From: UBA1731 sp045595285
GTDB lineage: Bacteria; Verrucomicrobiota; Kiritimatiellia; RFP12; UBA1067
Direction: 5' to 3'
NCBI GenBank assembly: GCA_045595285.1
Contig: JAZOAC010000144.1
Location: 1 to 33,372 of the forward strand
Length of the DNA stretch: 33,372 nt
In this document: piece after piece, positions 23,594 through 31,881 of the stretch
How the letters are laid out: every line of letters starts with the position of its first letter
Position numbering within the stretch: the stretch's first letter is position 1
The notes under the pieces: model-generated
What the model was told of the DNA's origin: nothing
Seen by the model: only the letters and a program-made list of their open reading frames with translations
Database searches by the model: none
Position numbers and translations under genes: made by a program

Positions 23594-24168
23594 AGCGTTC
23601 TGCGCTCATAGTGACTTCCATCCTCCACTGCACATCCGCACAGGAGACGCTTCGTGTGCAGGATACCGTGGCGGCGCTCCGTCGCAACGGTTGGGCGGTT
23701 GATGTGCTCACCCCTGTCGCGAGTCCGATTCTTGCGGCGACGCTTGCGCACGATGTGCGCATATTCACGATTCCGCGTCATCTTCCGTTTCGGGCGTTCG
23801 CCATGTTTCTTCGAGGGGTGTCTTTGGCGTCCGTAAGGGACTATACAATACTTCATGGTCTGGATGAAGGAGCCGGTATTGTCCGTGCGATTGACCGTCT
23901 AGCCTTCAAGCGCTTCGCATACATAGCCGAGGTTCATCATCCTGAGTTGGTCGGCAGGCGGACCGTGGAGCATGCTTCGGCGGTGATTGTACCGGACGAG
24001 GATACGCTGTCCCGTTTCACTACGCCTCCGCCGATTGCGCGCGTCTCTATCCTGCCGGATCCACACGCAGAGCTTGTGGACAATGCGTTTACGGCCGCCG
24101 AGTTCACGGCTGCGCTTGACGGGGTCTATACATATGTCTTGCGAACACATCCGGAGATAGAACAATGA
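23590..24168 (+). CDS. Glycosyltransferase-like N-terminal (GT-B) domain protein, half size
   Basis: This 192-residue protein begins with a Rossmann-like pattern (ALIVTSILHCTSAQETLRVQDTVAALRRNGWAVDVLTP), then VRDYTILHGLDEGAGIVRAIDRLAF, AYIAEVHHPELV and ASAVIVPDEDTLSRF. This matches the acceptor-side half of GT-B glycosyltransferases. The C-terminal sugar-nucleotide domain with its E-x7-E motif is absent, and the frame ends normally. It starts with GTG overlapping the mutarotase stop and ends overlapping the nuclease start (ATGA), so it is firmly within an operon and not obviously decayed. It may act as a partner subunit or may have lost catalysis. Confidence 0.6.
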   Translation: MKRSALIVTSILHCTSAQETLRVQDTVAALRRNGWAVDVLTPVASPILAATLAHDVRIFTIPRHLPFRAFAMFLRGVSLASVRDYTILHGLDEGAGIVRAIDRLAFKRFAYIAEVHHPELVGRRTVEHASAVIVPDEDTLSRFTTPPPIARVSILPDPHAELVDNAFTAAEFTAALDGVYTYVLRTHPEIEQ

Positions 24169-25208
24169 AGAGGCATGCCAAGGCTGCATCGGGACGCAGG
24201 AGGAGAAAGGGAAAGACAGGTCCGTTGAGACGTTTTCTGCGTCGTTTCTCCATTGCTGCGGTTGTTGTCTATCTTCTGCTTTCGTCTGTCGGGTGTTGGT
24301 ATGTCAGTCACCCGTGGCAGTGGATATCAGACAATCGCGACGATTTGCCTGCGGTCATCACCAGACCGCTGGAATATTTCGGCGATAGAGCCAAGATGCT
24401 TTTCGACGGGTTGGGGGTGACCGGTCACGATGCCGTCTACGAGCTTGACGAACCGCCTCCCTTGAATTCAGTGTTCTTTGCGGGGCCGCCAGTCCGTACG
24501 GGAGCTCCGGCGGTGGCGGATGTGCAGATGATAGATCGAGGAGAGTTTGTGGTCGGCTGGTCGCCATCTCTCAGGCATCCGCTCTGGGTGGCGTACCATG
24601 TGCCAGCCGAAAAGGCGTACGAGGCAGGGAGACGGCCCTCGTTCCGCGCAGATCCGTCTGTTTCAGGCTCTCCGTCTGCATCTGCGTACAAAGGAACGGG
24701 GTATGACAGAGGGCATATGGCTCCGAACTATGCAATAGCCACGCGATTCGGTACCGAGGCGCAGAAGAAGACGTTCTACATGTCCAACGTATCGCCGCAG
24801 AAACCAGGATTGAATCGCGGACCGTGGCGCGAGGTGGAGCATCGAATAGCCGATTTGTGGACAGCCAAATATGGTGGCGTGTGGGTGATTGTGGGATGCG
24901 TTCCCGGTGATTCGGAAGATTGTCTTCCGTCGGGTGTCGATGTGCCCAAGGCATATTGGCAACTGATTGTCTCGAATTCGTCCGATGGTGTGAGAGCTTT
25001 GGCGCTTTATATGCCGAAGGACATACCATTTTCGGCGTTTCCTGTGCACAATATCGTTTCAATCGATGAACTTGAATGCAGAACGGGGCTTGATTTCCTG
25101 TCGGAATTGCCCAATTTCTTCGAGAAGCCCATGGAGGCGCATGTTCCCACGCGCCTCTGGCCTGTGCGTTTTATTGATGTGTTTCGTCTGATAGGCCTGC
25201 GCTTTTGA
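24165..25208 (+). CDS. DNA/RNA non-specific endonuclease (NUC1 family), membrane-anchored or exported
   Basis: The 347-residue protein has a strongly basic N-terminus and one hydrophobic segment (FSIAAVVVYLLLSSVGC, about 28-44), so it is exported or anchored with the nuclease domain outside the cytoplasm. The beta-beta-alpha metal nuclease motif is YDRGHMAPN with DRGH at 181-184. The metal ligand region MSNVSPQKPGLNRGPW follows at about 206-221, with N217 as candidate magnesium ligand. The ATG overlaps the preceding stop by 4 bp. Likely roles are extracellular nucleic-acid scavenging or degradation. A promoter for the next gene follows in the 147-bp gap. Confidence 0.9.
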   Translation: MKRHAKAASGRRRRKGKTGPLRRFLRRFSIAAVVVYLLLSSVGCWYVSHPWQWISDNRDDLPAVITRPLEYFGDRAKMLFDGLGVTGHDAVYELDEPPPLNSVFFAGPPVRTGAPAVADVQMIDRGEFVVGWSPSLRHPLWVAYHVPAEKAYEAGRRPSFRADPSVSGSPSASAYKGTGYDRGHMAPNYAIATRFGTEAQKKTFYMSNVSPQKPGLNRGPWREVEHRIADLWTAKYGGVWVIVGCVPGDSEDCLPSGVDVPKAYWQLIVSNSSDGVRALALYMPKDIPFSAFPVHNIVSIDELECRTGLDFLSELPNFFEKPMEAHVPTRLWPVRFIDVFRLIGLRF

Positions 25209-25260
25209 CGTCCAGACCTTTGTTTCTGATATACCCAGAAGAACGACGGAGCACCTAACA

Positions 25261-25289
25261 TTGCTTTTGACAGTGGGATATGGTATTAT
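25261..25289 (+). promoter_or_regulatory. Promoter of the FMN-binding protein operon
   Basis: TTGCTT (25261-25266), a 17-bp spacer, and TATTAT (25284-25289) preceded by TGG form an extended -10 promoter. The predicted leader to the ATG at 25356 is about 60 nt, and GAAAGAGAG provides a weak SD. Confidence 0.5.
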
Positions 25290-25355
25290 TTTCGCCGTTT
25301 TGCCGGGTGGAATCGGTTGTCGCCGATGCAGTTGCGGCATTGAAAGAGAGAATGC

Positions 25356-25889
25356 ATGAAAATTCTGAAGCTGATACTTAGCCTGTCCGTCATTTCGGCG
25401 ATATGCGCCGGGGTGCTCGCCAGCATCAATGATGCAACGAAGGATGCCATTGCGGAGATCCGCAAGAGTCAGGTTCTGGACGCCGCCGCCGAGGTAATGC
25501 CGTCCGCTGTTGACAAGGCGAAGGTCGAGCAGGTCGGCGACGGGATGTTCGTCGGCAAAGATGCCGCCGGCAGGATTGCGGGCTATGCGATCAAGGGGTC
25601 CGATCCGTCTGGATATGGCGGCGAGATCGTTCTCATGGTCGGCTTCACCCCTGATTTCAGGATTTCCACCTACAAGAAGCTGGTGGCCACGGAAACGCCC
25701 GGGCTCGGCACGAACCTGTCCAGTCCAGCTTTCATGAAACAGTTTGCCGGAATGGATGCGACGTCCCCGCTTTCCGTGAAAAAGGACGGAGGCAAGATCG
25801 ATGCGATTACGTCGGCAACGATAACTTCACGTGCCGTATGCGGCGCAATCAATGATGCCAAAAAGAAAATGGAAGGAATGCTGAAATGA
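25356..25889 (+). CDS. RnfG-like FMN-binding protein, exported
   Basis: This 177-residue protein has an N-terminal signal anchor (ILKLILSLSVISAICAGVLASI) and an FMN-binding domain of RnfG/NqrC type. Family features are YAIKGSDPSGYGGEIVLMVGF, VATETPGLGTNL and a covalent-flavin site, here AITSATITSRAV instead of the usual SGATxTS. The final threonine in that motif would carry FMN; the usual glycine is replaced by S. No other rnf or nqr genes are visible in the window, so it may serve a different extracytoplasmic redox system. Its stop overlaps the oxidoreductase start (ATGA), which suggests coupled synthesis with that exported oxidoreductase. Confidence 0.87.
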   Translation: MKILKLILSLSVISAICAGVLASINDATKDAIAEIRKSQVLDAAAEVMPSAVDKAKVEQVGDGMFVGKDAAGRIAGYAIKGSDPSGYGGEIVLMVGFTPDFRISTYKKLVATETPGLGTNLSSPAFMKQFAGMDATSPLSVKKDGGKIDAITSATITSRAVCGAINDAKKKMEGMLK

Positions 25890-27322
25890 AATTGAACCGT
25901 AGAGGGTTTATCAAGGGTGTCTCGTTCGCTGCTGCACCGCTGGTGCTTCCGGGATGTACCGCACTTACTTTCTCTTCTAATGAAAAGATACGCGTTGCGG
26001 TCATCGGTCTTGGCCGCATTGCAACGTCTTTTGAGATTCCGTGCGTGCTCAACCGTCCGGATATCGCCCGCATTGTCGCCGTATGCGACCTTGATTCCCG
26101 TCGCATTGATCTTGCGAAGTCCAACATCGAGAAAGCCTACCGCGAGAAGGGTATGGCAGGTTATACGGTTGCGACTTCCGCAGACTACAAGGAGATATGC
26201 GCTCGCAAGGATGTCGATGCCGTGATGCTCTGTCTCCCCGATTTCTGGCACGCGCTTGTCGCCTCCACCGCGATCTGTTCAGGCAAGGCAGTGTGGCTCC
26301 AGAAGCCGTTCACGCAGACGATCAAGGAGGGACGTCTCCTTGCGAATCTCGCCAAGAGGTACAACACCGTCATGCAGGTCGGCTCGCAGCAGCGTAGCTG
26401 GAACCAGTTCCAGGGCGTGTGCGAGGCCGTGCAGAAGGGCGTGATCGGCAAGGTCAAGCGCGTTGAGGTCGGCATCGGTCTCGACAAGGCCGGCGGCATT
26501 GCCGCTGCTGAGCCTGTTCCCGCCACGTTCGACTATGCCACATGGCTTGGTCCGACGGATCCTACGGCTCCGTACAACTGGACGCGCTGCCACACGCAGG
26601 ATCTCTCGAAGATCACTTCGCGTCCGGGATGGATTCAGCTTGCTCCGTATGGTTGGGGAATGATCACGAACTGGGGTGCCCACCATCTCGACATTGCCCG
26701 CTGGGGACTTGGAGCCGTCGGCCCTGAGGGTGTGAACGGTACGTGCAAGTGGATGGACTTGTCCGGCGGAAAACTCTGGAATGTCCATACCACGTACGAT
26801 CTCCACTATTCCTTCAACGGCGGATACACTGATGTCCATGTCTGCAACAAGTACCAGAATGGCGTCAAGTTCATTGGCGAGAACGGCGATTGGCTCTTCT
26901 GCACGCGCGGCGCTGTGAAGGTCACAGCGTCCGATCCCGATGTGCCGGTGCGACCCGGCCGTCTGCCCGCGATGGCGGTGTCTAAGGATGCTCTGCTCCC
27001 CGAACTCAAGCCGATGAAGGGTGCGGCCACGCAGAATCATGTTGACAACTGGCTCGAGGCGGTGAAGGCGAAGGATCCTTCCATGACTGTCACGAATGCT
27101 CTTGGCGGGCACCTCTCCACGGCGATGTGCTCGCTTGGCCAGATGTGCATGGAGATGGGGCGCGGCAAGAGTTCGTTCGCGCTGAAGTGGGATGCCGCCA
27201 AGGAGTCCACCGGCAACGCCGTGGCGGATGCGCTCATGAAGCCGTTCGCCCGCGACAAGTACGATCTCAAGGTGAACCTCAAGGAGTTCGGCCTTGATTT
27301 CGATGAAGTGATGAAAGGTTGA
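25886..27322 (+). CDS. Gfo/Idh/MocA-family oxidoreductase, TAT lipoprotein
   Basis: This is an NAD(P)-dependent sugar or polyol oxidoreductase family. The 478-residue protein opens with a twin-arginine signal (MKLNRRGFIKGVSFAAAPLVLPGC) ending in a lipobox cysteine, so it should be folded with cofactor and tethered outside the cytoplasm. The Rossmann fingerprint is IRVAVIGLGRIATSFEIP. KAVWLQKPF corresponds to the family EKP motif, with Q replacing E. TNWGAHHLDIARWGLG carries the catalytic histidine region. Exported members of this type are abundant in PVC-group bacteria and likely act on plant or host glycans. The substrate cannot be named. Translation is coupled to the FMN-binding protein upstream. 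Confidence 0.9.
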   Translation: MKLNRRGFIKGVSFAAAPLVLPGCTALTFSSNEKIRVAVIGLGRIATSFEIPCVLNRPDIARIVAVCDLDSRRIDLAKSNIEKAYREKGMAGYTVATSADYKEICARKDVDAVMLCLPDFWHALVASTAICSGKAVWLQKPFTQTIKEGRLLANLAKRYNTVMQVGSQQRSWNQFQGVCEAVQKGVIGKVKRVEVGIGLDKAGGIAAAEPVPATFDYATWLGPTDPTAPYNWTRCHTQDLSKITSRPGWIQLAPYGWGMITNWGAHHLDIARWGLGAVGPEGVNGTCKWMDLSGGKLWNVHTTYDLHYSFNGGYTDVHVCNKYQNGVKFIGENGDWLFCTRGAVKVTASDPDVPVRPGRLPAMAVSKDALLPELKPMKGAATQNHVDNWLEAVKAKDPSMTVTNALGGHLSTAMCSLGQMCMEMGRGKSSFALKWDAAKESTGNAVADALMKPFARDKYDLKVNLKEFGLDFDEVMKG

Positions 27323-27324
27323 TC

Positions 27325-27858
27325 TTGAGCAGAGACCGTTCATACGATTTCATGTACGCCGCTCAGGCGACCGAGATTCTCCACGCCCCGACCAGGGCGT
27401 TGGAGACTTTTGGGACGACTTGCGTGAACTACCATCTGCTTGCGGAACTTGATGACTATCCCGGGAAGATACGTATCCGCGAGGGTAGGCTTCAGGCCAG
27501 CAAGCCGGAGATCATCACCCCCGAACGCTACGTCAAGGAGGAGTTCGAGGGGTTTGGCGAGATGGCCCAGCAGTATTACGATTTCCTCAAGCAGAACGAG
27601 GATTCTCTCAAGATACTCAAGTACGGCTACCGTCTCAAGCAGGAATCCTTTTCGGAGCAGATCGTCACTGATTCGATGGAGGCGGTGGCGGATCGCGTAA
27701 TAAGCGGAGTGAAGTCCGGAAACAAGCCGTTCGACACTGTGATAAAAGGGGTCGATGATCCGTGGGATGTGTGTCTCATGCAGTTCTTCTGGCTCCATAC
27801 GAACGCGTCCGTGTCGCACAACATGCGCGACTTCAAGAATGCGGGGTTGTTCAAATGA
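27325..27858 (+). CDS. Protein of unknown function (177 aa) upstream of parA
   Basis: I do not recognise this family. The most likely start is TTG 27325 (MSRDRSYDF), 6 bp after AAAGG at 27314-27318. TTG 27319, overlapping the previous stop, and ATG 27352 (MYAAQATEIL) are alternatives. The product is acidic and soluble, with blocks HAPTRALETFGTTCVNYHLLAELDD, KPEIITPERYVKEEFEGFGEMAQQYYDFL and DPWDVCLMQFFWLHTNASVSHNMRDF. No signal peptide is seen. Its stop overlaps the parA start (ATGA), which suggests a function related to ParA. Confidence 0.72.
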   Translation: MSRDRSYDFMYAAQATEILHAPTRALETFGTTCVNYHLLAELDDYPGKIRIREGRLQASKPEIITPERYVKEEFEGFGEMAQQYYDFLKQNEDSLKILKYGYRLKQESFSEQIVTDSMEAVADRVISGVKSGNKPFDTVIKGVDDPWDVCLMQFFWLHTNASVSHNMRDFKNAGLFK

Positions 27859-28802
27859 CAAAGCGCACGAAGATAATCGCAATCGCAAACCAGAAGGGCG
27901 GTGTAGGCAAGACGACGACTGTCGTGAACCTCGCCGCCGCATTGGCGCGCAGGAGCCGCACGGTGCTTGTGGTCGATCTAGACCCTCAGGCGAACGCAAC
28001 CGGTGGTCTCGGGCTGGAAAAGGAGGAGGGAGTATCCATCTATCCGGTTCTGCTTGGCAGCGCCGAGATTGCGGATGTCATCCAGCCTACCGCCTACGAC
28101 AACCTGAACATCATTCCGTCCGAAGTCGATCTGGCAGGAGCGGAGATCGAGATCGCCCGCCGGGAAGACCATCTTTCTGTCATCCGCGACGCGCTTGCGC
28201 CGGTGCGTGAGTCCGGCGTGTTCGACTACATACTTCTGGATTGTCCGCCGTCCCTCGGCATCGTGATGACATCCTCGCTTGCGGCGGCGGATGGCGTTCT
28301 CGTTCCGATGCAGGCGGAGTTCCTTGCGATGGAGGGGCTTGGGCTCATCACGAACCTGCTTGAACAGCTTCGCGCAGGTGCGAATCCGAACCTTGAGTTG
28401 AACGGTATCCTTCTCACGATGGTGAACATGGTCGCTACTCAGACCAGGGACGTGATCGCCATGGTCAAGGAGAGGTTTGGCGACCGCGTGTACGAGACGA
28501 CGATTCCGCGCAATGTCCGTACAAGCGAGGCGCCGAGCTACGGACAGCCCGTGATCCACTATGATCCGACCTGCAAAGGTGCCGTCGCATATAGGGCTTT
28601 CGCCAAGGAGTTTATCGCCCGTACGCCCACGCGCTTCAATGAAGTCGAGTCGGCTACGGCGGCGGTTCCCGGAGTTGAACCGGCGGCGGTTGGGGCTGCA
28701 ACTGCCGAAGGTGTGCAGGTGCCGTCGGAGATTCCGGTCGTGGCAGTCGAGACTGAGACCGTAACACAGGAGCCTGAAACCAGTCATGACCAAGTCTCTT
28801 GA
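27855..28802 (+). CDS. parA: ParA/Soj-family ATPase
   Basis: ParA ATPases bind DNA in an ATP-dependent way to position chromosomes, plasmids or other cargo. This 315-residue protein has the deviant Walker A KGGVGKTTT near residue 15, VDLDPQANATGGLG, the Walker B region YILLDCPPSLGIVM, and ETTIPRNVRTSEAPSYGQPVIHYDP. ATG 27855 overlaps the upstream stop. The last 45 or so residues form an unusual valine/glutamate/alanine-rich low-complexity tail (VEPAAVGAATAEGVQVP...). No parB follows. The next gene encodes a metal-dependent repressor and overlaps by 17 bp, so this may be a chromosomal ParA separated from parB or an orphan positioning ATPase. Confidence 0.92.
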   Translation: MTKRTKIIAIANQKGGVGKTTTVVNLAAALARRSRTVLVVDLDPQANATGGLGLEKEEGVSIYPVLLGSAEIADVIQPTAYDNLNIIPSEVDLAGAEIEIARREDHLSVIRDALAPVRESGVFDYILLDCPPSLGIVMTSSLAAADGVLVPMQAEFLAMEGLGLITNLLEQLRAGANPNLELNGILLTMVNMVATQTRDVIAMVKERFGDRVYETTIPRNVRTSEAPSYGQPVIHYDPTCKGAVAYRAFAKEFIARTPTRFNEVESATAAVPGVEPAAVGAATAEGVQVPSEIPVVAVETETVTQEPETSHDQVS

Positions 28803-29196
28803 AGATTACATTGAAGTCGTGTATGTGCTGATACACGAGAAGAACCGTGCCCGCGTGCGTGACATCGCCACTTCCCTCAAGGTGAAGATGCCCAGCGTCG
28901 TGAAGGGTATTTCCGAACTGAAGAAGCTTGGCCTCGTCACGCAGGAGCCGTATGGTGACGTGGAGCTTACGGCGAAAGGCCGCCGCATCGCCACGATGAT
29001 TCTCAACCGTCACAACAAGATACGCGAGTTCCTGATGCTTCTGGGCGTTTCCAAGCGCATAGCCGACAAGGATGCCTGCCAGATGGAGCACATAATATCG
29101 GCGGAGACCTTGGACCGCATCCGCGATTTCCTGCGGAAGGCCAAGAAGGGGTCTGCAGAGAAAGCGTCAGGGAATACGGAAGACATGAAGAAATGA
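28786..29196 (+). CDS. DtxR/MntR-family metal-dependent transcriptional regulator
   Basis: This 136-residue protein matches the two-domain (DNA-binding plus dimerisation) form of the family, without the SH3-like third domain. The winged helix is VRDIATSLKVKMPSVVKGISELKKLGLV. Metal ligands by alignment to MntR are D7, E10, H76, E101 and H102. The position of MntR E99 is C98 here, as in iron-sensing DtxR and IdeR. Metal preference (manganese or iron) is therefore uncertain. ATG 28786 lies inside the end of parA (17-bp overlap). Targets are unknown; no metal transporter is visible in the window. Confidence 0.9.
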   Translation: MTKSLEDYIEVVYVLIHEKNRARVRDIATSLKVKMPSVVKGISELKKLGLVTQEPYGDVELTAKGRRIATMILNRHNKIREFLMLLGVSKRIADKDACQMEHIISAETLDRIRDFLRKAKKGSAEKASGNTEDMKK

Positions 29197-29203
29197 AAAT
29201 GAG

Positions 29204-29225
29204 CCCGCAACGTCAAGGTTGCGGG
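29204..29225 (+). terminator. Hairpin between the DtxR-like gene and cstA
   Basis: CCCGCAAC (29204-29211) and GTTGCGGG (29218-29225) form a perfect 8-bp GC-rich stem with a 6-base loop, starting 7 bp after the regulator stop. There is no T-run, so it may be a Rho-type stop, an attenuator, or an mRNA-stabilising end. The cstA SD follows at about 29240. Confidence 0.45.
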
Positions 29226-29254
29226 TGCTGTCTAGCATACGAAGGAGATATATC

Positions 29255-30703
29255 ATGAGTTGGTTTCTCGGCGGCATTTTGTTTCTGGTCGCAGGGTATT
29301 TCACGTACGGCAGGTTCGTCGAGAGGATATTCCGTCCTGACGACCGCAAACCGCCTGCGATAGCCAATCCGGACGGAGTCGATACGCTTCCCCTGCCGCA
29401 TTGGAAGAACATGCTCATACAGCTGCTGAACATTGCTGGCGTTGGACCGGTCATCGGCGTGATAATCGGCATCAAGTTCGGCAAGGTAGCGCTGCTCGTC
29501 ATTCCTGTCGGTTGTCTTCTCATGGGGGCGGTGCATGATTTCGCTGGCGGTATGATGTCGTTGCGCAATGGCGGCGCCAACCTGCCGAGACTTGTCCGCA
29601 AGTATCTTGGAGGTGCGTACGCGACGGTATTCTCATGGGTGATGACGATTCTGCTCCTGCTGGTCGTGGCGGTGTTCATCAATGTTCCGGCAAACCTGAT
29701 AGACAAGACCGTCCTTCCCTCCATCTCCTTCTTCTGGTGGGCGATCGCCATAATCTTCGTCTACTACATCGCCGCCACCCTATTCCCCGTGGACAAGATA
29801 ATCGGCCGCATATATCCGTTTTTCGGGGCGCTGCTCATCATCGGTTCGGTTGCGATCTTCGCCGCCCTTGTCTGGACGGGGATTGCCAATCCGGCAATCC
29901 TCTCGGATTGCGCCCATTTCTCGGACTTCCAGGACCGGAACCCGCTTTTCCCGTGTCTTTTCGTGACCATCGCCTGCGGCATAATATCCGGATTCCATGC
30001 CACGCAGAGTCCGATCGTAGCCCGTACGATGACCAAGGAGCAGCATGCACGCCCCACCTTCTTCGGCATGATGGTGGCGGAAGGGCTGATCGCCATGATC
30101 TGGGCCGCCGCCGCGCTTGCGATGTACAACATCGAGCCGTCAAACCTGAACCTTGCCGGCCCCGTCGTGCTCGGCAACATCACGACGCATTTTCTCGGCA
30201 AATGGATGGGCGGCGTCACGGTGTTTGCAATTGTGGTTCTTGCGATAACGAGCGGAGACACCGCCCTCAGAAGCGCGCGGCTGAGCATTTCGGAGATGTT
30301 CAGCATTGATCAGGTCAAGCTCTTTACGCGCATCATGACGTGTCTTCCGCTCATCATCATCGTGACGCTTCTTCTCTGGTGGTCCAATCAGAGCGCGAAG
30401 ACGTTCAACAACCTCTGGAACTATTTCGCCTGGGGCAATCAGATGCTTTCGGCGACGACTCTCATGGCTGGCACCGTCTGGCTGCTCAGGGAGGGTAGGA
30501 AATTCGCCTCGCTGGTGACGCTTCTTCCTGGAATGTTCATGACGATGGTTGTCGCCACGTTTATCCTGTGGACGCCCGGCCGGGACGGAATGCCTGTGGG
30601 GATAATCCCCGGCGGAGTTTCCATGGTGTCCGCAATCGCGGTTTCCATGTTTGTGTCTTCGGCTTTTGCCTTCTGGGTTGTCCGTCGGGGCAGCAGATCA
30701 TGA
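29255..30703 (+). CDS. cstA: CstA-family carbon starvation / peptide or pyruvate transporter (short form)
   Basis: CstA proteins are multi-pass inner-membrane transporters for peptides or pyruvate. This 482-residue member has many hydrophobic segments starting at SWFLGGILFLVAGYFTYG. It shows family blocks NIAGVGPVIGVIIG, AVHDFAGGMMSLRNGG, ISGFHATQSPIVARTM, ITSGDTALRSARLSISE, and NYFAWGNQMLSATTLMAGTVWL. It is shorter than E. coli CstA (about 700) but matches the short CstA-like group. ATG 29255 has an excellent SD (GAAGGAGAT). Its stop overlaps the start of the metallophosphoesterase gene (ATGA at 30700). Confidence 0.92.
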   Translation: MSWFLGGILFLVAGYFTYGRFVERIFRPDDRKPPAIANPDGVDTLPLPHWKNMLIQLLNIAGVGPVIGVIIGIKFGKVALLVIPVGCLLMGAVHDFAGGMMSLRNGGANLPRLVRKYLGGAYATVFSWVMTILLLLVVAVFINVPANLIDKTVLPSISFFWWAIAIIFVYYIAATLFPVDKIIGRIYPFFGALLIIGSVAIFAALVWTGIANPAILSDCAHFSDFQDRNPLFPCLFVTIACGIISGFHATQSPIVARTMTKEQHARPTFFGMMVAEGLIAMIWAAAALAMYNIEPSNLNLAGPVVLGNITTHFLGKWMGGVTVFAIVVLAITSGDTALRSARLSISEMFSIDQVKLFTRIMTCLPLIIIVTLLLWWSNQSAKTFNNLWNYFAWGNQMLSATTLMAGTVWLLREGRKFASLVTLLPGMFMTMVVATFILWTPGRDGMPVGIIPGGVSMVSAIAVSMFVSSAFAFWVVRRGSRS

Positions 30704-31863
30704 GCTTTCGGATTGCGTTTCTGTCGTTTGCGCTCTTGACGGCGCTTGTGCCGTCCGTGTTCCTTCTTCCGCGGCTTGGTCTGAAACGCCGCACGCAGGT
30801 GCTCCTGACGGCGGCGCTGTTTCTCGTTTCGTGCCGTTTTCTGGTGAACCTTGTGTTCGCCGGCAGTATGTTCCATCCCGCCTGGCACCCAGCTGTCGTG
30901 TACACATGGGGGACTCTTGATTCTGCGTTGAGCATTTTCCTGTTCATGCAGATTCCCTGCTATCTGTTCTTCCGCCGTCTTTCGGTGAAATGGCGGCGGG
31001 TTGTGGCGTTCGCTCTCGCTTCGCTGTCCGTTCTTGTGACTGCTGTGGGTTCGTACGAGTGCGTGAAGATTCCGCGCGTGAGGGAGATTTCGCTCGGCTT
31101 CAAGGATCTTCCGCCGGCGTTTGACGGATACAGGATTGCCCAGCTGTCGGACCTTCATTGCTCCCAGATAACGCCGCGTTCGCGGTTCGAGGAGATAGTA
31201 AAGCGCACGAATGCCGCCAAGCCGGACATCATATGTCTGACCGGTGATTATGTTGATGGATGGGTTGACCAGCTCGGACACAAGCTCGAACCTCTTTCCG
31301 GTTTCAGCGCTCCGGACGGTGTGGTGGCTGTCCCCGGCAACCACGAGTATTACTGGGGTTGGGGCGAATGGCGGCCGTTCCTTCTGGATTGCGGGATTTC
31401 AGTGCTTGAGAACTCCTGGACCAACATTGTGCGCGGCTCGGATTCGATTGTCGTTGCGGGCTTGCCGGATGTCGCCGCAGCGACGGCGGTCAGGCGCGGC
31501 CCGGACGGTCTGAAGACATACGACAGCGGCGCTCAATTTCCGCACCCCGACCATATGAAGGCTTTTGCCGGTGCGCCAGATGGCGCGTTCAGGATATTGC
31601 TTTTCCATCGTCCCCACTCTACGCTTCTTGCCGCCCGCAGCTGCAACGTGAAACTTCAGCTTTCCGGACACACCCATGGTGGCGCATTCCCCGGTCTTGC
31701 GTGGCTAGTGTCGCGTTGCAACGAACGCCATGTGCGCGGACTTTACAAAGAGGGGGGACTTCGCCTTTATGTTTCGCCGGGCACTGGCCAATGGGCCGGA
31801 TTTCCGATCAGGCTCCTGAATCCGTCCGAAATCACCGTCTTCACACTGAAGCGATTGCCTTAG
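30700..31863 (+). CDS. Membrane-anchored metallophosphoesterase (YkuE/YaeI-like)
   Basis: This 387-residue protein has three or four N-terminal hydrophobic segments (residues about 4-23, 34-54, 74-92, 100-118) and then a calcineurin-like phosphoesterase domain. The metal motifs are complete: SDLHC with D151 and H153, TGDYVDG with D183, PGNHEYYWG with N214 and H215, LFHRPH, and SGHTHGG near the end. The start ATG overlaps the cstA stop, so it is coexpressed with cstA. The likely substrates are lipid-linked phosphates or nucleotides at the membrane, as in related YkuE/YaeI proteins, but none can be chosen here. The domain orientation relative to the membrane is not resolved. Confidence 0.9.
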   Translation: MSFRIAFLSFALLTALVPSVFLLPRLGLKRRTQVLLTAALFLVSCRFLVNLVFAGSMFHPAWHPAVVYTWGTLDSALSIFLFMQIPCYLFFRRLSVKWRRVVAFALASLSVLVTAVGSYECVKIPRVREISLGFKDLPPAFDGYRIAQLSDLHCSQITPRSRFEEIVKRTNAAKPDIICLTGDYVDGWVDQLGHKLEPLSGFSAPDGVVAVPGNHEYYWGWGEWRPFLLDCGISVLENSWTNIVRGSDSIVVAGLPDVAAATAVRRGPDGLKTYDSGAQFPHPDHMKAFAGAPDGAFRILLFHRPHSTLLAARSCNVKLQLSGHTHGGAFPGLAWLVSRCNERHVRGLYKEGGLRLYVSPGTGQWAGFPIRLLNPSEITVFTLKRLP

Positions 31864-31881
31864 TTAGGTTTAGTCAGACGC

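Noticed and set aside
25267..25289. TTGACA at 25268 as the -35 of the FMN-binding gene promoter
   Set aside because: It is only about 11 bp from the -10; TTGCTT at 25261 has the correct 17-bp spacing.
27855..28802. ParA as evidence of a plasmid or replication origin
   Set aside because: No ParB, replication initiator, iterons or DnaA-box cluster are visible, and neighbours are chromosomal-type genes.
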